Shown: positions 34,288-43,875, counted from the stretch's first letter. The stretch: DNA of 64,000 nucleotides from an uncultured Eggerthellaceae bacterium (GCA_934617425.1 CAKTUD010000003.1:124001-188000); one strand, 5' to 3'. Made by a program: numbers and translations. Notes: generated by a model not told the origin, from the letters alone.

Positions 34288-35097
34288 ATGGCTGAACAGC
34301 AATTCAACATCACCGATGCTGCGCGCGACTACCGCGAAAAGCTCACCCCGCACACCGTCGGCTCGCTCTCGATCACTGATCCCGAGTTCGCCGCCGTCAT
34401 CGAGAACTTCGCCTTCGATGAGGTCATCGCAGGCTCCGATCTTGACGACCGTCGTCGTTTCCTGTGCATCCTCGCCGGCCTTATGGGCATCCAGGCACGC
34501 GACATGTTCAAAACCTTCGTCGACGGCGCACTTAACTTCGGCGTCGACCCGGTCGAGATCAAGGAAGTCATTTACCAGGCAACACCTTATTTGGGCATGG
34601 GTCGTTCGCTGCATTTTTTGATCACCGCCAACGACGCCTTCACCGCACGCGGCATCAAGCTTCCGCTTGAAGGCCAGGAAACCGTCACAGGTGATGCTCG
34701 CCTCGAGGCCGGCAATGCTGTTCAGGTGTCCGTCTTCGGCGAGGGCATTCGCGAGAGCTGGAACAAGGGTCCCGAGATGCGCCGTCCAATCAACAAAATG
34801 CTCGCCGACAACTGCTTTGGCGATTACTACACGCGCAAGGGCCTCTCCGTTTCCGACCGCGAGATGGTCACGTTCTGCTTCCTTGTTGCGCAAGGTGGTG
34901 CGCATCCGCAATGCATCAGCCACGCAATCGGCAACCTGAAGATCGGCAACAGCCGCGAGATGCTCTACGACATCATGCATCAGCTGACCCCTTACATCGG
35001 CTATCCCCGCGCCCTCAACGGCATCGCCGCAATCGATAACGCCGTAAGCGCCATCGAAGAAGCCGAAAACGCCGAACGCGCTATGAGGAAGTTCTAG
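34288..35097 (+). CDS. Carboxymuconolactone decarboxylase-family protein
   Basis: 269 residues with two tandem CMD/AhpD-like helical domains (about 50-125 and 165-250). The second contains DREMVTFCFLVAQGGAHPQCISHAIGN, close to the family core, with Cys and His in it but no CxxC. Such proteins are decarboxylases or peroxidase-type reductases, often of unknown substrate. ATG with AGAGAGGA upstream. It stands alone between fabH and a strong terminator, with 200 bases upstream for its own promoter. Confidence 0.8.
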   Translation: MAEQQFNITDAARDYREKLTPHTVGSLSITDPEFAAVIENFAFDEVIAGSDLDDRRRFLCILAGLMGIQARDMFKTFVDGALNFGVDPVEIKEVIYQATPYLGMGRSLHFLITANDAFTARGIKLPLEGQETVTGDARLEAGNAVQVSVFGEGIRESWNKGPEMRRPINKMLADNCFGDYYTRKGLSVSDREMVTFCFLVAQGGAHPQCISHAIGNLKIGNSREMLYDIMHQLTPYIGYPRALNGIAAIDNAVSAIEEAENAERAMRKF

Positions 35098-35115
35098 GAA
35101 ATATTTACTTCACAA

Positions 35116-35158
35116 CACAAGAAAGGCCGCTTGATTCATTCAAGCGGCCTTTCTTGTG
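35116..35158. terminator. Bidirectional terminator, 19-bp perfect stem
   Basis: CACAAGAAAGGCCGCTTGA pairs exactly with its complement over a 5-base loop, with A- and T-rich runs within the stem ends, between the convergent CMD gene and dnaK. Confidence 0.9.
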
Positions 35159-35175
35159 CTTACCGTCGATTATTC

Positions 35176-36942
35176 CTAAAGCGAACGAAGATGCGCACTC
35201 GAAGATTCAAGGCGAGCAGTTGCGGCTTTGAGATCGGCGAGATCGGCGTCGGTCATCTTCTCGATCTTCTTCGAGGCCAATTTGCTTAAAGCGCCGAGAT
35301 CGGCTTTCACTTGCTTCTTCTCCTCCTTGTCAAGCTGCTTGTGCGCCTTGCCGTAGGCGGCATTCACTTCGTTGAGCAGACGCTGCGCATCGGATACGCT
35401 TGACATCTTGTCGCGGCGCGCGCCGTCTTCGGCGGCGTAGGTTTCAGCATCGCGGATTGCCGCCTCTATCTCCTCGTCGGACATGCGCCCATTGTCGGTG
35501 ATGGTAATCGATTGCTCCTTGCCGGTATCCTGATCGCGCGCCGAAACCGTAAGAATGCCGTTCGCATCGATATCAAAGGTGACCTCGATTTTCGGCACGC
35601 CCGCCATGGCTCGTTTGATACCCTTCAAACGGAACTTTCCGATGGTCTTGTTGTCTTTCGCCATAGGCCGCTCGCCCTGCACAACGTGGATCTCGACGCT
35701 CGATTGAAACGATGCGGCAGTGGTGAACACCTGCGAATAATGCGCAGGCAACGTGGTGTTTCGCTCGACGATCCGGGTGGCGACGCCGCCCACTGTCTCG
35801 ATGGAAAGCGAGAGCGGGGTAACGTCGAGCAGCAATATCTCTTGCCCACGCGTTGCAAGCGAATTCCCTGCGGCGGCATTCGCCAAAGTGTCGCCCTGAA
35901 TCGCCGCACCTTGCGCCACGCACTCATCGGGATTGATCGAGCTCGAAGGCTCACAATGCGTGAGTTTGCGCACGTGCTCTTGAACAGCGGGAATACGCGT
36001 CGAGCCGCCAACAAGCAGAACCTGTCCGAGCTCGCTTGCGGCGATACCCGCATCATTTAGCGCCTGCTGAACAGGTTCGGTGGTCTTTTCGACCAAATCG
36101 GCCGTCATACGTTCGAACTCGGCACGCGTAACTTCGGCTTCGAAATGCAGCGGACCTTGGGCATTCTGCGCCAAAAACGGCAAGTTGACGTGCGTGCTGG
36201 TAATTGAGGAAAGCTCTTCTTTCGCCGTACGCGCTGCTTCGCGGATGCGCTGATGAGCCATGGGGTCTTTCGTGGCATCGAAACCGCTTTGCGCTTTGAA
36301 CAGATCGATCAGATGCCTGCATAGACGCTCGTCGAAGTCATCACCGCCCAAATGGTTGTTGCCCGCAGTTGCCAGCACTTCGATAACGCCGCTGCCGATC
36401 TCGATGATCGACACGTCGAATGTGCCGCCGCCGAGATCGTAGACCATCACCTTTTGCGCATCGCCGTGATCGAGCCCGTAAGCCAATGCGGCCGAAGTGG
36501 GTTCGTTGATGATACGCAGGACATTTAGCCCCGCGATGCGGCCGGCGTCCTTGGTCGCCTGGCGCTGAGTATCGTTGAAATAGGCCGGGACGGTGATCAC
36601 CGCATCGGTGACCTCTTGCCCCAAAAAGCGTTCGGCGTCGCTCTTGAGCTTGCGAAGGATCATAGCCGAGATAGCTTGCGGCGTATATTTCTTGCCATCG
36701 ATGTCGATTTGCCAATCGGTACCCATATGGCGCTTCACCGATGCGATGGTGCGATCGGGGTTCACCGCCTGCTGACGCAGGGCAACGTTGCCCACCAAAC
36801 GCTCGCCCTGTTTGGAAAACGCAACCACGCTTGGCGTCGTGCGCTCGCCTTCGGCATTCACGATGACCTCGGGATGCCCGCCTTCGACGATGGCCACGCA
36901 ACTGTTGGTGGTTCCCAGATCGATTCCGATTGTCGCTCCCAT
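35176..36942 (-). CDS. dnaK: Hsp70 chaperone (DnaK)
   Basis: 588 residues. ATPase motifs IGIDLGTTNSCVAI, VPAYFNDTQRQATKDAG, DLGGGTFDVSI and LVGGSTRIPAV are followed by the substrate-binding domain (LLDVTPLSLSIETVGG) and a lid. The disordered acidic tail of housekeeping DnaK is missing, so it ends about 25-50 residues early. No grpE or classical dnaJ is adjacent; the J-domain protein just upstream is a short, unusual one. This suggests a second, specialised Hsp70, but it could be the only copy. Confidence 0.93.
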   Translation of the reverse strand: MGATIGIDLGTTNSCVAIVEGGHPEVIVNAEGERTTPSVVAFSKQGERLVGNVALRQQAVNPDRTIASVKRHMGTDWQIDIDGKKYTPQAISAMILRKLKSDAERFLGQEVTDAVITVPAYFNDTQRQATKDAGRIAGLNVLRIINEPTSAALAYGLDHGDAQKVMVYDLGGGTFDVSIIEIGSGVIEVLATAGNNHLGGDDFDERLCRHLIDLFKAQSGFDATKDPMAHQRIREAARTAKEELSSITSTHVNLPFLAQNAQGPLHFEAEVTRAEFERMTADLVEKTTEPVQQALNDAGIAASELGQVLLVGGSTRIPAVQEHVRKLTHCEPSSSINPDECVAQGAAIQGDTLANAAAGNSLATRGQEILLLDVTPLSLSIETVGGVATRIVERNTTLPAHYSQVFTTAASFQSSVEIHVVQGERPMAKDNKTIGKFRLKGIKRAMAGVPKIEVTFDIDANGILTVSARDQDTGKEQSITITDNGRMSDEEIEAAIRDAETYAAEDGARRDKMSSVSDAQRLLNEVNAAYGKAHKQLDKEEKKQVKADLGALSKLASKKIEKMTDADLADLKAATARLESSSAHLRSL

Positions 36943-37016
36943 ATCTACTCCTTAAATCGAGTGTCTGTTCGCATATCGTTCAGGCACGTGCACACAGCGA
37001 AACGCAAAAGCAACGG

Positions 37017-37856
37017 TTAGCAGTACACTCCCCCACCGCCCATGGTTCCATACCCCATGCGGCCCATGCCGAAGCACGCGTTGAAACAGGTGTTGATAAC
37101 GATCAAGCCGCACATGCATTCCAAGCACGACGACGTGCCCATGGTAAAGCCGCGCTGCTGCGATTGTTGCTCGTACGCTTGGCTTGGCTGCTGAAAAGCC
37201 TGCATGGCGCGGCGGTATTCGACGTTGTTGGGATCGATTTTGCATGCGCGTCTGATTTGCTCGTAGGCAAGCATCTCGCTTCCCGCACCGTAGTTCGCAA
37301 GCGCCGAAAGATAGTACCAACGAGCGTTGCGCCCCGTGCTGGGGATATTCGAAAGCGTTGCCGCAGCCTCCTTGTAGCGCTTCGCGTTGATGGCGTCTAT
37401 AGCGCTTTTGACCTCGCTCGAATCGTAAGCGGAAGGCTCGGGATGGATGTTGTTGGGATTGCTTGCCCCGCCCGAAAAGCCGAAGCCGAATATGTCATCC
37501 CAGGTAAATGTATCGGAAGACCATCCGTAAGCGCCACCAGCCGATTGATAACCCTGACCCTGCGAAGAGTCCTGCTCGGTCGAGCCCGAGTAGCCATAGC
37601 CGCCGAAGGGGTTGTATCCTTGACCGTTTTGCTGCGCCTGGGCAGCTGCGCGACGCCTATCTTCGGCTTCGTACTTCTCAGGATTCATCAAACGATCGTA
37701 GGCTTCGTTTATCTCGTTCATGCGCTCGGCGGCATGCGGATCGTTGGGATTGAGATCGGGGTGATTCTCGCGCGCCTTTTTGCGATAGGCTTTCTTGATC
37801 TCGTCTTTCGTCGCGCCTTGGGTCACGCCCAAAATATCGTAAGGGTTCTTATCCAA
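37017..37856 (-). CDS. J-domain protein with Cys-rich C-terminus
   Basis: 279 residues. The J domain occupies residues 4-68 with HPD at 32-34, needed to stimulate Hsp70. A Gly/Gln/Tyr-rich linker follows, then a TPR-like helical stretch (DAINAKRYKEAAATLSNIP, ARWYYLSALANYGAG). The last 40 residues are hydrophobic with five Cys (CLECMCGLIVINTCFNACF), possibly a membrane hairpin. The zinc domain and substrate domains of DnaJ are absent. It lies 75 bases before dnaK, its likely partner, and 17 bases after the DUF5685 gene. Confidence 0.88.
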   Translation of the reverse strand: MDKNPYDILGVTQGATKDEIKKAYRKKARENHPDLNPNDPHAAERMNEINEAYDRLMNPEKYEAEDRRRAAAQAQQNGQGYNPFGGYGYSGSTEQDSSQGQGYQSAGGAYGWSSDTFTWDDIFGFGFSGGASNPNNIHPEPSAYDSSEVKSAIDAINAKRYKEAAATLSNIPSTGRNARWYYLSALANYGAGSEMLAYEQIRRACKIDPNNVEYRRAMQAFQQPSQAYEQQSQQRGFTMGTSSCLECMCGLIVINTCFNACFGMGRMGYGTMGGGGVYC

Positions 37857-37872
37857 AAGGATTCCTGTCTCA

Positions 37873-38697
37873 TCAAGCTTCGCGCTGTGCGTTCAAGCGT
37901 TTCCATACCCCAGCATACAGGACGCTTCTCAGAATATGGACATCTTTGACAAGCGGTAAACGTTCGAACACATCAACTGCACGAGCCATATACCCTTCAA
38001 GCAACCTGCGCGTATCCTCTTCATCAAGCGAGGCACCGCAAAATGGATTGAACGAACCGGTTTCCCGGTCTTCTTCGGCATCGAAAGCCGCATCCATCAT
38101 GTAAATGAAACGACCGAGCTCGTAGCCGAAAGAACGCAGCTGGTCAGACCAGATGTCCTCGCGCACCACCATAACCTCGGCCATGATCAGACCGAATTCG
38201 TGGGCAGCTGCATCAGGCTGCACCTCGTTTGCAGAATAATCACAACCAATCGCCTCGATTGCAGCGATACGCCCCAGACCTTTCTCGCACGCGCCGCATT
38301 GCCGAGGAAGCCGTTCCTTCACGCGCAGATATGCCCCTTTGAGCACCCGGGCAAACGCACGCGAGCTCATCGAGCGATCATCGGCCCAGTTGTCCATAAG
38401 TTTGTGATACGCCATGACAACGGTGAGATCAGCCGCATAATCCACGAACTCGTTGGCGGCGAACGCACGCTTTTTCATGGGATGAGCAGGGCACGCCATC
38501 TCCCCCACCAGATCTTCGGGTTCGTAAAGCGAGCTCAAAAGCAACGCAACGAACGTCAGATCGTGATTGAGCGTAAATCGTGAAAGCTGCCCCGACCTAT
38601 CGCGCAGCGAACGGCAAACCCCGCAGTAAACCTGCCGATAACGAGCCACCTCCTCTTCGGTTAGATCTTGCTCGTTGGGCGTGACGAAGCCGAACAT
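37873..38697 (-). CDS. DUF5685-like protein
   Basis: 274 residues. Mostly helical, with a Cys-x2-Cys near the N-terminus (YCGVCRSL), isolated Cys in a CPAHP motif, CGACEKG in the middle and FNPFCGA late, which together could bind metal. Conserved FTLNHDLTFVALLLSSLYEP resembles DUF5685 proteins, which in Firmicutes and Actinobacteria often sit beside J-domain and Hsp70 genes. Function unknown. The ATG at 38697 is adjacent to the stop of the gene before it, suggesting coupling. Confidence 0.75.
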   Translation of the reverse strand: MFGFVTPNEQDLTEEEVARYRQVYCGVCRSLRDRSGQLSRFTLNHDLTFVALLLSSLYEPEDLVGEMACPAHPMKKRAFAANEFVDYAADLTVVMAYHKLMDNWADDRSMSSRAFARVLKGAYLRVKERLPRQCGACEKGLGRIAAIEAIGCDYSANEVQPDAAAHEFGLIMAEVMVVREDIWSDQLRSFGYELGRFIYMMDAAFDAEEDRETGSFNPFCGASLDEEDTRRLLEGYMARAVDVFERLPLVKDVHILRSVLYAGVWKRLNAQREA

Positions 38698-38699
38698 GC

Positions 38700-39113
38700 T
38701 TACACGGTATGGATGGATTGCTCGTGGCAATGCGGGCATGTGGCACGAATCTTGCCTTTACCCTTGGGCAGGGAGAAAACCTTCTTGCAAATGGGGCATT
38801 TGACGTAGACGGTAGTTTTGCGATTAGTCCAGCGCAGGTTCAAAAGCTCCCACCATGCGCGGGGTTTCTCGCTGATCTTGAGATACTTCTCGTTTTCCGC
38901 AGCACGCGACGCATGGTTGCGCGAGAACGTGCGGAACATCGCCAGCATCAACAGGAAAAACGCGATGGTGTTGAGGAAATACAACCCGAAGACCGAAAGC
39001 ACGAGCAGCACTATCGAGACCCCGATAATCGCCGAATTCAGCTGGTCGGTGCCATAGCGCCCCACCATAAACGTCGCCATACGCGCGTTGAGGGAGTCGA
39101 AAAAGTTGCGCAT
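38700..39113 (-). CDS. Small membrane protein with C-terminal zinc ribbon
   Basis: 137 residues. Two adjacent hydrophobic segments (about 28-60) and a cytoplasmic C-terminal zinc ribbon (CPICKKVF ... CPHCHEQS). Related to small proteins of unknown function in Gram-positive bacteria. In the same operon as the flippase-like protein (24 bases upstream) and the DUF5685 gene (2 bases downstream). Confidence 0.8.
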   Translation of the reverse strand: MRNFFDSLNARMATFMVGRYGTDQLNSAIIGVSIVLLVLSVFGLYFLNTIAFFLLMLAMFRTFSRNHASRAAENEKYLKISEKPRAWWELLNLRWTNRKTTVYVKCPICKKVFSLPKGKGKIRATCPHCHEQSIHTV

Positions 39114-39137
39114 GAATAACCTTCTTTCGTCGAGCCG

Positions 39138-40916
39138 CTATCGCTTGCCATGCGCGCCGCGGCGCGCGTTGAGACGCGCTCGCGCTTGGGCATGTTCTTC
39201 TACGGCCATTTCATCCAAAATCTGCTGCGTGTGATCGCCCGGCTGGGCAATCGGCGCAAGCGCCTGGGTAACCTGATTGGCGCGATCGTAAACACCGTGA
39301 CGTGCATCCATCGCCGAAACCGGCAAGACGTCCTCCTCGCCATCGGCCGAAACGGGAGCGGCAGACATAGTATCGTCAGCCGAGGGATCGCGCTTGAACT
39401 CGATGCGCGCACTCACGTATTCGCGCAAAAGCAATACGGCCAAGATGCCCATGCTTATGGCATAGCCGAGCACCGCACCGTCGAGCCCGCTTACGTTGAT
39501 CATCACCATGAGCACTACGACCGAGAAAACGAACGTGGCAAGATACAGCTCAGTGACAACCTTCTGGCGTCGCAAGATAGTGATTACCTGATAGAAAAAG
39601 TCGATAATCGCCGTAAGACCGCCGGCAACGATCATCACATAGAAGATCATGCGATAATCGTCGAACTTAAGCCCGTAAAGGAAATTCATCACCGGGATTC
39701 CCACCCAAGCAACGATCACGATGGTTGCCGCAGTGATTCCCACGATGATCGCGCTCATTGCAACTATGAACAAATCGAACTTCTTGCGACGTGCGGGGTC
39801 GGCCCAGGTATTGGCCATGCGCACCAGCAAAGGCTTGTAAATGAATCCCGCCGCCAAAAGCACCGCCTGCGCCGGGAAATACATGGCATTGAAGTAAAGC
39901 TGGTTGTCGTAGCTCAGCGTGCCTTCCATCAAGAACTTAGGAACGTTGTCAACCAAGTTGAACATGAACAGCGCCACGAACAATGGGAAGCAATGCTTGA
40001 AAAGAGCCGCCACGCTCTGAAGCGAGAACGGCGCCGACTGCGGCGTCTCAAGCAGAGCCAAAGGAAACGTCACCAACGCAAAGGTGACGGCAGCACCGAC
40101 GGCCATGCTGATAGAAGCGATGCCTAAATCGCGCGTCAAAAGCAGCAACACCGAAAAGACGATGAGCGAAAACCCCGAACGCAGCGCAAGCGAAACACCC
40201 GCCAGATACAATTTGTCAACCTGCTGCAAGCGCCCTTCGTAAACCTCGCCCAAAGCATCTATCGCGCGATAAAAGCAAAGTCCCATGCACATGGTGAGCA
40301 TAACGCCATCGTAGCCGCGGATCTGGCAATAGATGTGTCCCACCACAAGCATGATGAAAACAGAGAGCACGCGCTGCACTTGATAATCATTAAAAGAATG
40401 CGTGCTATCGAGGTCGCTTACCTGATAGGTGCGAACACCGTATATGCCAAGGAAATAAAGCAGCATGGTAACGACGTAGGCCATCGAGAACATGCCCGCC
40501 TGCTCGACCCCCGAAATCTGGGTGACCACGACGGACAGAATCGGGAAGATCATGCCCCATACGCTAAAGCCCACGGTATTCCAGATATAGTCGCGAGAGG
40601 TGCGATGCGCTTCGTACTCTTCCTCCTGCGCGGAAAAGCCCCCTTGCCCCACAGCACCGGTCAAACGATCGAACCACGCGTTTATGAAGCGCCTTGCAGG
40701 ACCCGGCCCTTTCTTCTTGCGAGCCTGACGACGCGCTTCCGCTTGGTCGCCACGACGCAGCAGGCGCCCGAGCGGGGTCTTTTCGCCGCGCACCGTTCCC
40801 TCAATTGGCTGAGTGTCGCAAACGGAGACCTTCCGCTGCGAGGCGTTCGAACCCTTGGCGGCGTGCTTGCCACGGCAAGTACCGCTTGTACGCTTTGGCG
40901 ATTTGCTGTCCTTCAA
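39138..40916 (-). CDS. Polysaccharide flippase-like membrane protein
   Basis: 592 residues. A basic cytoplasmic N-terminus of about 105 residues is followed by 12 or so hydrophobic segments with the pattern of Wzx/PST-type lipid-linked sugar exporters (MOP superfamily), then an acidic, probably disordered C-terminus. Substrate unknown; no glycosyltransferase operon is beside it. It begins the minus-strand operon that continues to dnaK. Confidence 0.75.
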   Translation of the reverse strand: MKDSKSPKRTSGTCRGKHAAKGSNASQRKVSVCDTQPIEGTVRGEKTPLGRLLRRGDQAEARRQARKKKGPGPARRFINAWFDRLTGAVGQGGFSAQEEEYEAHRTSRDYIWNTVGFSVWGMIFPILSVVVTQISGVEQAGMFSMAYVVTMLLYFLGIYGVRTYQVSDLDSTHSFNDYQVQRVLSVFIMLVVGHIYCQIRGYDGVMLTMCMGLCFYRAIDALGEVYEGRLQQVDKLYLAGVSLALRSGFSLIVFSVLLLLTRDLGIASISMAVGAAVTFALVTFPLALLETPQSAPFSLQSVAALFKHCFPLFVALFMFNLVDNVPKFLMEGTLSYDNQLYFNAMYFPAQAVLLAAGFIYKPLLVRMANTWADPARRKKFDLFIVAMSAIIVGITAATIVIVAWVGIPVMNFLYGLKFDDYRMIFYVMIVAGGLTAIIDFFYQVITILRRQKVVTELYLATFVFSVVVLMVMINVSGLDGAVLGYAISMGILAVLLLREYVSARIEFKRDPSADDTMSAAPVSADGEEDVLPVSAMDARHGVYDRANQVTQALAPIAQPGDHTQQILDEMAVEEHAQARARLNARRGAHGKR

Positions 40917-41223
40917 TGTTTGGTTCCCTGCTTTGCCGTTTCAAAAGAGCGCTTTGGGCGCCGGAATCATTAACACGAAAAGTATACGGCGATTAGCCAC
41001 CGCTCCGGATTCTGCAACCGAGCTGAAACTCCAAATTAGCGCAATCGTTACCCGAGTGTTTTCGAATCGTTCTTAGTTAAATGCCGATTTTCCGCCCGAA
41101 AATCAATAAATTCGCGCATTTCGCGGATAAAACGACCTGATTTCCCAGATAGAAACAATTGAAGGCTAGATAACGTGCGACAATATCCAAGTTTAACTTT
41201 AAGCTCAATTTAGGAGGTTTTCT
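40917..41223. other. Divergent intergenic region, 307 bases
   Basis: Lies between the start of the flippase-like gene and the symporter gene and is noticeably A/T-rich. It must hold promoters for both directions. I see no convincing hairpin, RNA gene or repeat. A weak TTGAAG (41159) to AATATC pair with 17-base spacing is a possible promoter for the symporter, and TAGGAGG precedes its GTG start. Confidence 0.4.
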
Positions 41224-42678
41224 GTGACCGAATCAGCAACAAACCCCGCCGCCAACGGCGAGCAGGGTAAAAAGAAGCTGGGGATGACAACCTGGATCCT
41301 CATTTCTTTGGTGGCAGGCATCATCTGCGGCCTTATCCTCAACCAGGTTGTGCCGGATGGCTCGCCCGTTGACGAGTACATGATCGAAGGCCTGTTCTAC
41401 ATCATCGGCCAAGGCTTCATCCGCTTGATGCAGATGATCGTCGCTCCGCTGGTGTTCTGCTCCATCGTATGCGGCGCCGCATCGATGTCCGACCCCAAGA
41501 TGCTCGGCAAGGTGGGCGGCGGCACCATCATCATGTACCTGGCGACCACCGCTTTGGCTATCATCATCGCTCTCGTGCTCTCCAATATCACCAACCCTGG
41601 CATCGGCCTTGACATGAACTCCATTACGCAAGTTGAGCCGAAGACCGCAGAGAACCAGACCTTCTCCCAGGTGCTTTTGAATATCATCCCGACGAACATC
41701 TTCTCGGCGATGGCCAACGGTACCATGCTCCAGATCATCTTCTTCGCACTGATCTTGGGTTTCTTGCTTGGCTCGCTTGGTCGCAAGGTCGCAACCGTCA
41801 ATCGTTTCTTCACGCAATTCAACGCCATCATGATGGCCATGATCTCGCTTATCCTGAAGGTTGCGCCTCTTGGCATCTTCTGCCTGATCGCACGTACATT
41901 CGCTAACCTCGGCATCTCGGGCATCCTGCCGATGCTCAACTTCATCGGCACCACTTACCTCGGCTTGCTGATCATGCTCTTCGTCGTGTACACCATCATC
42001 CTGTTCGTGTTCACGCGTTTGAACCCGATTCACTTCCTCAAGAAGTTCTGGCCGGTTATGGTTTTCGCCTTCTCCACCAGCTCTTCCAACGCCACCATCC
42101 CGCTGAACATGGAAACCCTGAACAAGCGCGTGGGCGTCGATCCCAAGATCTCTTCATTCACCATCCCGCTGGGCGCAACCATCAACATGAACGGCACTGC
42201 CATCATGCAGGGCGTAGCCGTAGTGTTCGCGGCGCAGGCATTTGGCATCGACCTGACCATGTCCCAGTTGATAACGGTCATCGTCACCGCAACCGCCGCC
42301 TCCATCGGCACCGCTGGCGTGCCGGGCGTTGGCACCATCATGTTGACCATGGTCTTCAGCTCGGTCGGCTTGCCTGTCGAGGGCGTTGCCATGATCATGG
42401 GCATCGACCGTATCCTCGACATGGGCCGTACCGCCATCAACATCACCGGCGACGCCGTGTGCACCACCGCTATCGCCAACATGGTCGGCATGCTTGACAA
42501 GAAAGTCTTCAACGACGACACCATCGCCGCCGTCGACACCTCTGCCTTGCAAGCAGGTGAACTTGCCGACTACGACGACTTCACCGAGGCTGACGAGGGC
42601 AACACCGAGATCGGCGAAGCCGGCGATCCCGACCAGTTCGATGACCTCGAATACCCCGTGGTGAAAAACAAGCGCTAA
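41224..42678 (+). CDS. Dicarboxylate/amino acid:cation symporter (DAACS family)
   Basis: 484 residues with the eight membrane helices and two re-entrant loops of GltP/DctA-type symporters. Family motifs SSSNATIPLNMETL (serine-rich loop), NMNGTA and the helix-8 region GRTAINITGDA are present. Imports glutamate, aspartate or C4-dicarboxylates with protons or sodium. The GTG start at 41224 has TAGGAGG upstream. The C-terminus is an acidic tail of about 45 residues. Substrate is not decided by sequence. Confidence 0.92.
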   Translation: MTESATNPAANGEQGKKKLGMTTWILISLVAGIICGLILNQVVPDGSPVDEYMIEGLFYIIGQGFIRLMQMIVAPLVFCSIVCGAASMSDPKMLGKVGGGTIIMYLATTALAIIIALVLSNITNPGIGLDMNSITQVEPKTAENQTFSQVLLNIIPTNIFSAMANGTMLQIIFFALILGFLLGSLGRKVATVNRFFTQFNAIMMAMISLILKVAPLGIFCLIARTFANLGISGILPMLNFIGTTYLGLLIMLFVVYTIILFVFTRLNPIHFLKKFWPVMVFAFSTSSSNATIPLNMETLNKRVGVDPKISSFTIPLGATINMNGTAIMQGVAVVFAAQAFGIDLTMSQLITVIVTATAASIGTAGVPGVGTIMLTMVFSSVGLPVEGVAMIMGIDRILDMGRTAINITGDAVCTTAIANMVGMLDKKVFNDDTIAAVDTSALQAGELADYDDFTEADEGNTEIGEAGDPDQFDDLEYPVVKNKR

Positions 42679-42711
42679 GGCGACAAGCGCAAAGTTTGCT
42701 GTAGTGATTTC

Positions 42712-42736
42712 GGCCCCGAGCGATCGGGGCCTTTTT
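42712..42736 (+). terminator. Terminator of the symporter gene
   Basis: GGCCCCGA and TCGGGGCC form an 8-bp stem with a 4-base loop, followed by TTTTT. Confidence 0.9.
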
Positions 42737-42813
42737 CACACCTTCAGCTCTAGCTTCGCAAAATGCCTGCACATGCATTATTTGTTTCAATGATGCTGAA
42801 TCAATGCATAAAA

Positions 42814-42856
42814 AATCGAGGGGCGATCGCAACTAAGCGACCTACACCCCTCGATT
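42814..42856 (-). terminator. Terminator of the FKBP gene
   Basis: AATCGAGGGG and CCCCTCGATT pair across a 23-base loop. On the minus strand the stem is followed by a run of T (CGATTTTTTATG). Confidence 0.85.
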
Positions 42857-42874
42857 GCGATTCGGTGGTAAATC

Positions 42875-43300
42875 TTATTCAGCCGACAAAAGCTCGATTT
42901 CAAAGGTAAGCGCCTGACCAGCGAGCTCGTGATTCATATCGAAAACGATGTTGACGTCATCCTTCGCAACGACAACGGCTTGAATCGGGTAACCGTTGGG
43001 ATCTTGCAAGACAACCTTCTGGCCGACGACAAGATTTTCAGAACCAGGAAGTTTAGCGATCTCGATGCCCTGCACCGCCTCGGGATTCTTCTCGCCGTAA
43101 GCCTCGGATGCCTCGAGACGAACCTTCTTCTTCTCGCCGACTTCCATGGTCTTAACGGCTTCGTCGAAACCGGGAATCATCTGACCAGCGCCGCAGGTGA
43201 AGTCGAGCGGTTGACCGTGATCATAAGACGAATCGAATTTAGTGCCATCGTCAAGCGTGCCGGTATAATGAACCGAAACCTTTTTGCCTTCGTTGCTCAT
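42875..43300 (-). CDS. FKBP-type peptidyl-prolyl isomerase (SlyD-like)
   Basis: 141 residues. FKBP core VSVHYTGTLDDGTKFDSS and PLDFTCGAGQMIPGFDEAV with an inserted IF-type chaperone domain (about 65-120) and MNHELAGQALTFEIEL. This is the SlyD arrangement. It lacks the His-rich metal-binding tail of E. coli SlyD. Speeds proline isomerisation and assists folding in the cytoplasm. ATG with GAAAGGGCAGC upstream. Confidence 0.92.
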   Translation of the reverse strand: MSNEGKKVSVHYTGTLDDGTKFDSSYDHGQPLDFTCGAGQMIPGFDEAVKTMEVGEKKKVRLEASEAYGEKNPEAVQGIEIAKLPGSENLVVGQKVVLQDPNGYPIQAVVVAKDDVNIVFDMNHELAGQALTFEIELLSAE

Positions 43301-43509
43301 TGCTGCCCTTTCTAAGAGCGGTTGCGCGCGAAATCGATCGCGCCCTTAAAGAATACGAACTTTTTAAGCATACCCGATATCGCACGCGAACACGATAACG
43401 AAAGCAAAACATTTACCGTCGGCACTTTTGCCAGCCGATAAGGTTGCATTGCTGATATCATCAATGCATTCGTGGAACAAAAATTAGATTCATCATCGAA
43501 AGGAAAGCT

Positions 43510-43875
43510 ATGAAAATCGCAATTCCCAGCGAGACCGACGCAGGACTTACAAGCATGCGCAGCGGACATTTCGGCCATTGCCCCTACTTCACCATCGTCG
43601 AATTCGACGACGCGAAAAACATCGTGAACGTCGAATCCGTGAAAAACGTCGACCATGACGAATACGGCTGCGGCGGCGTCATCGATTACGTCATGACGCT
43701 CGGCATCGACGGAATCTTGACCGTGGGAATGGGCACGCCTCCGCTCACGCGCTTCACCGCCGCGGGAATCACCGTGTATTCCGAGCGCGAAACCCCCATC
43801 GTCGGCGATGTTGCAAAACTGTTCGCCGATGGTAAGGTGCTCGTCATGTCCCCTGAAGCCGCTTGCCAGCACTAA
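43510..43875 (+). CDS. NifB/NifX-type (MTH1175-like) protein
   Basis: 121 residues with the ribonuclease-H-like fold of dinitrogenase iron-molybdenum cofactor family proteins: GHFGHCPYFTIVEF, CGGVIDYVMTLGIDGILTVGMG and a terminal Cys. No nitrogenase genes are nearby, so it is one of the stand-alone members seen in anaerobes, thought to handle iron-sulfur or metal clusters. ATG with AAAGGAAAG upstream, divergent from the FKBP gene with 209 bases between. Confidence 0.88.
   Translation: MKIAIPSETDAGLTSMRSGHFGHCPYFTIVEFDDAKNIVNVESVKNVDHDEYGCGGVIDYVMTLGIDGILTVGMGTPPLTRFTAAGITVYSERETPIVGDVAKLFADGKVLVMSPEAACQH

Noticed and set aside
35176..36942. dnaK as a truncated pseudogene
   Set aside because: Only the disordered acidic tail is missing; ATPase and substrate-binding domains are whole and the stop is followed by a proper terminator.
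41233..42033. His/Asp/Glu-rich minus-strand frame opposite the dicarboxylate symporter
   Set aside because: Composition is that expected when membrane-helix codons are read in reverse; the plus-strand gene is certain.
43510..43875. Evidence for nitrogen fixation from the NifX-like gene
   Set aside because: Stand-alone members of this family are common in anaerobes without nitrogenase, and no nif structural genes are in the window.
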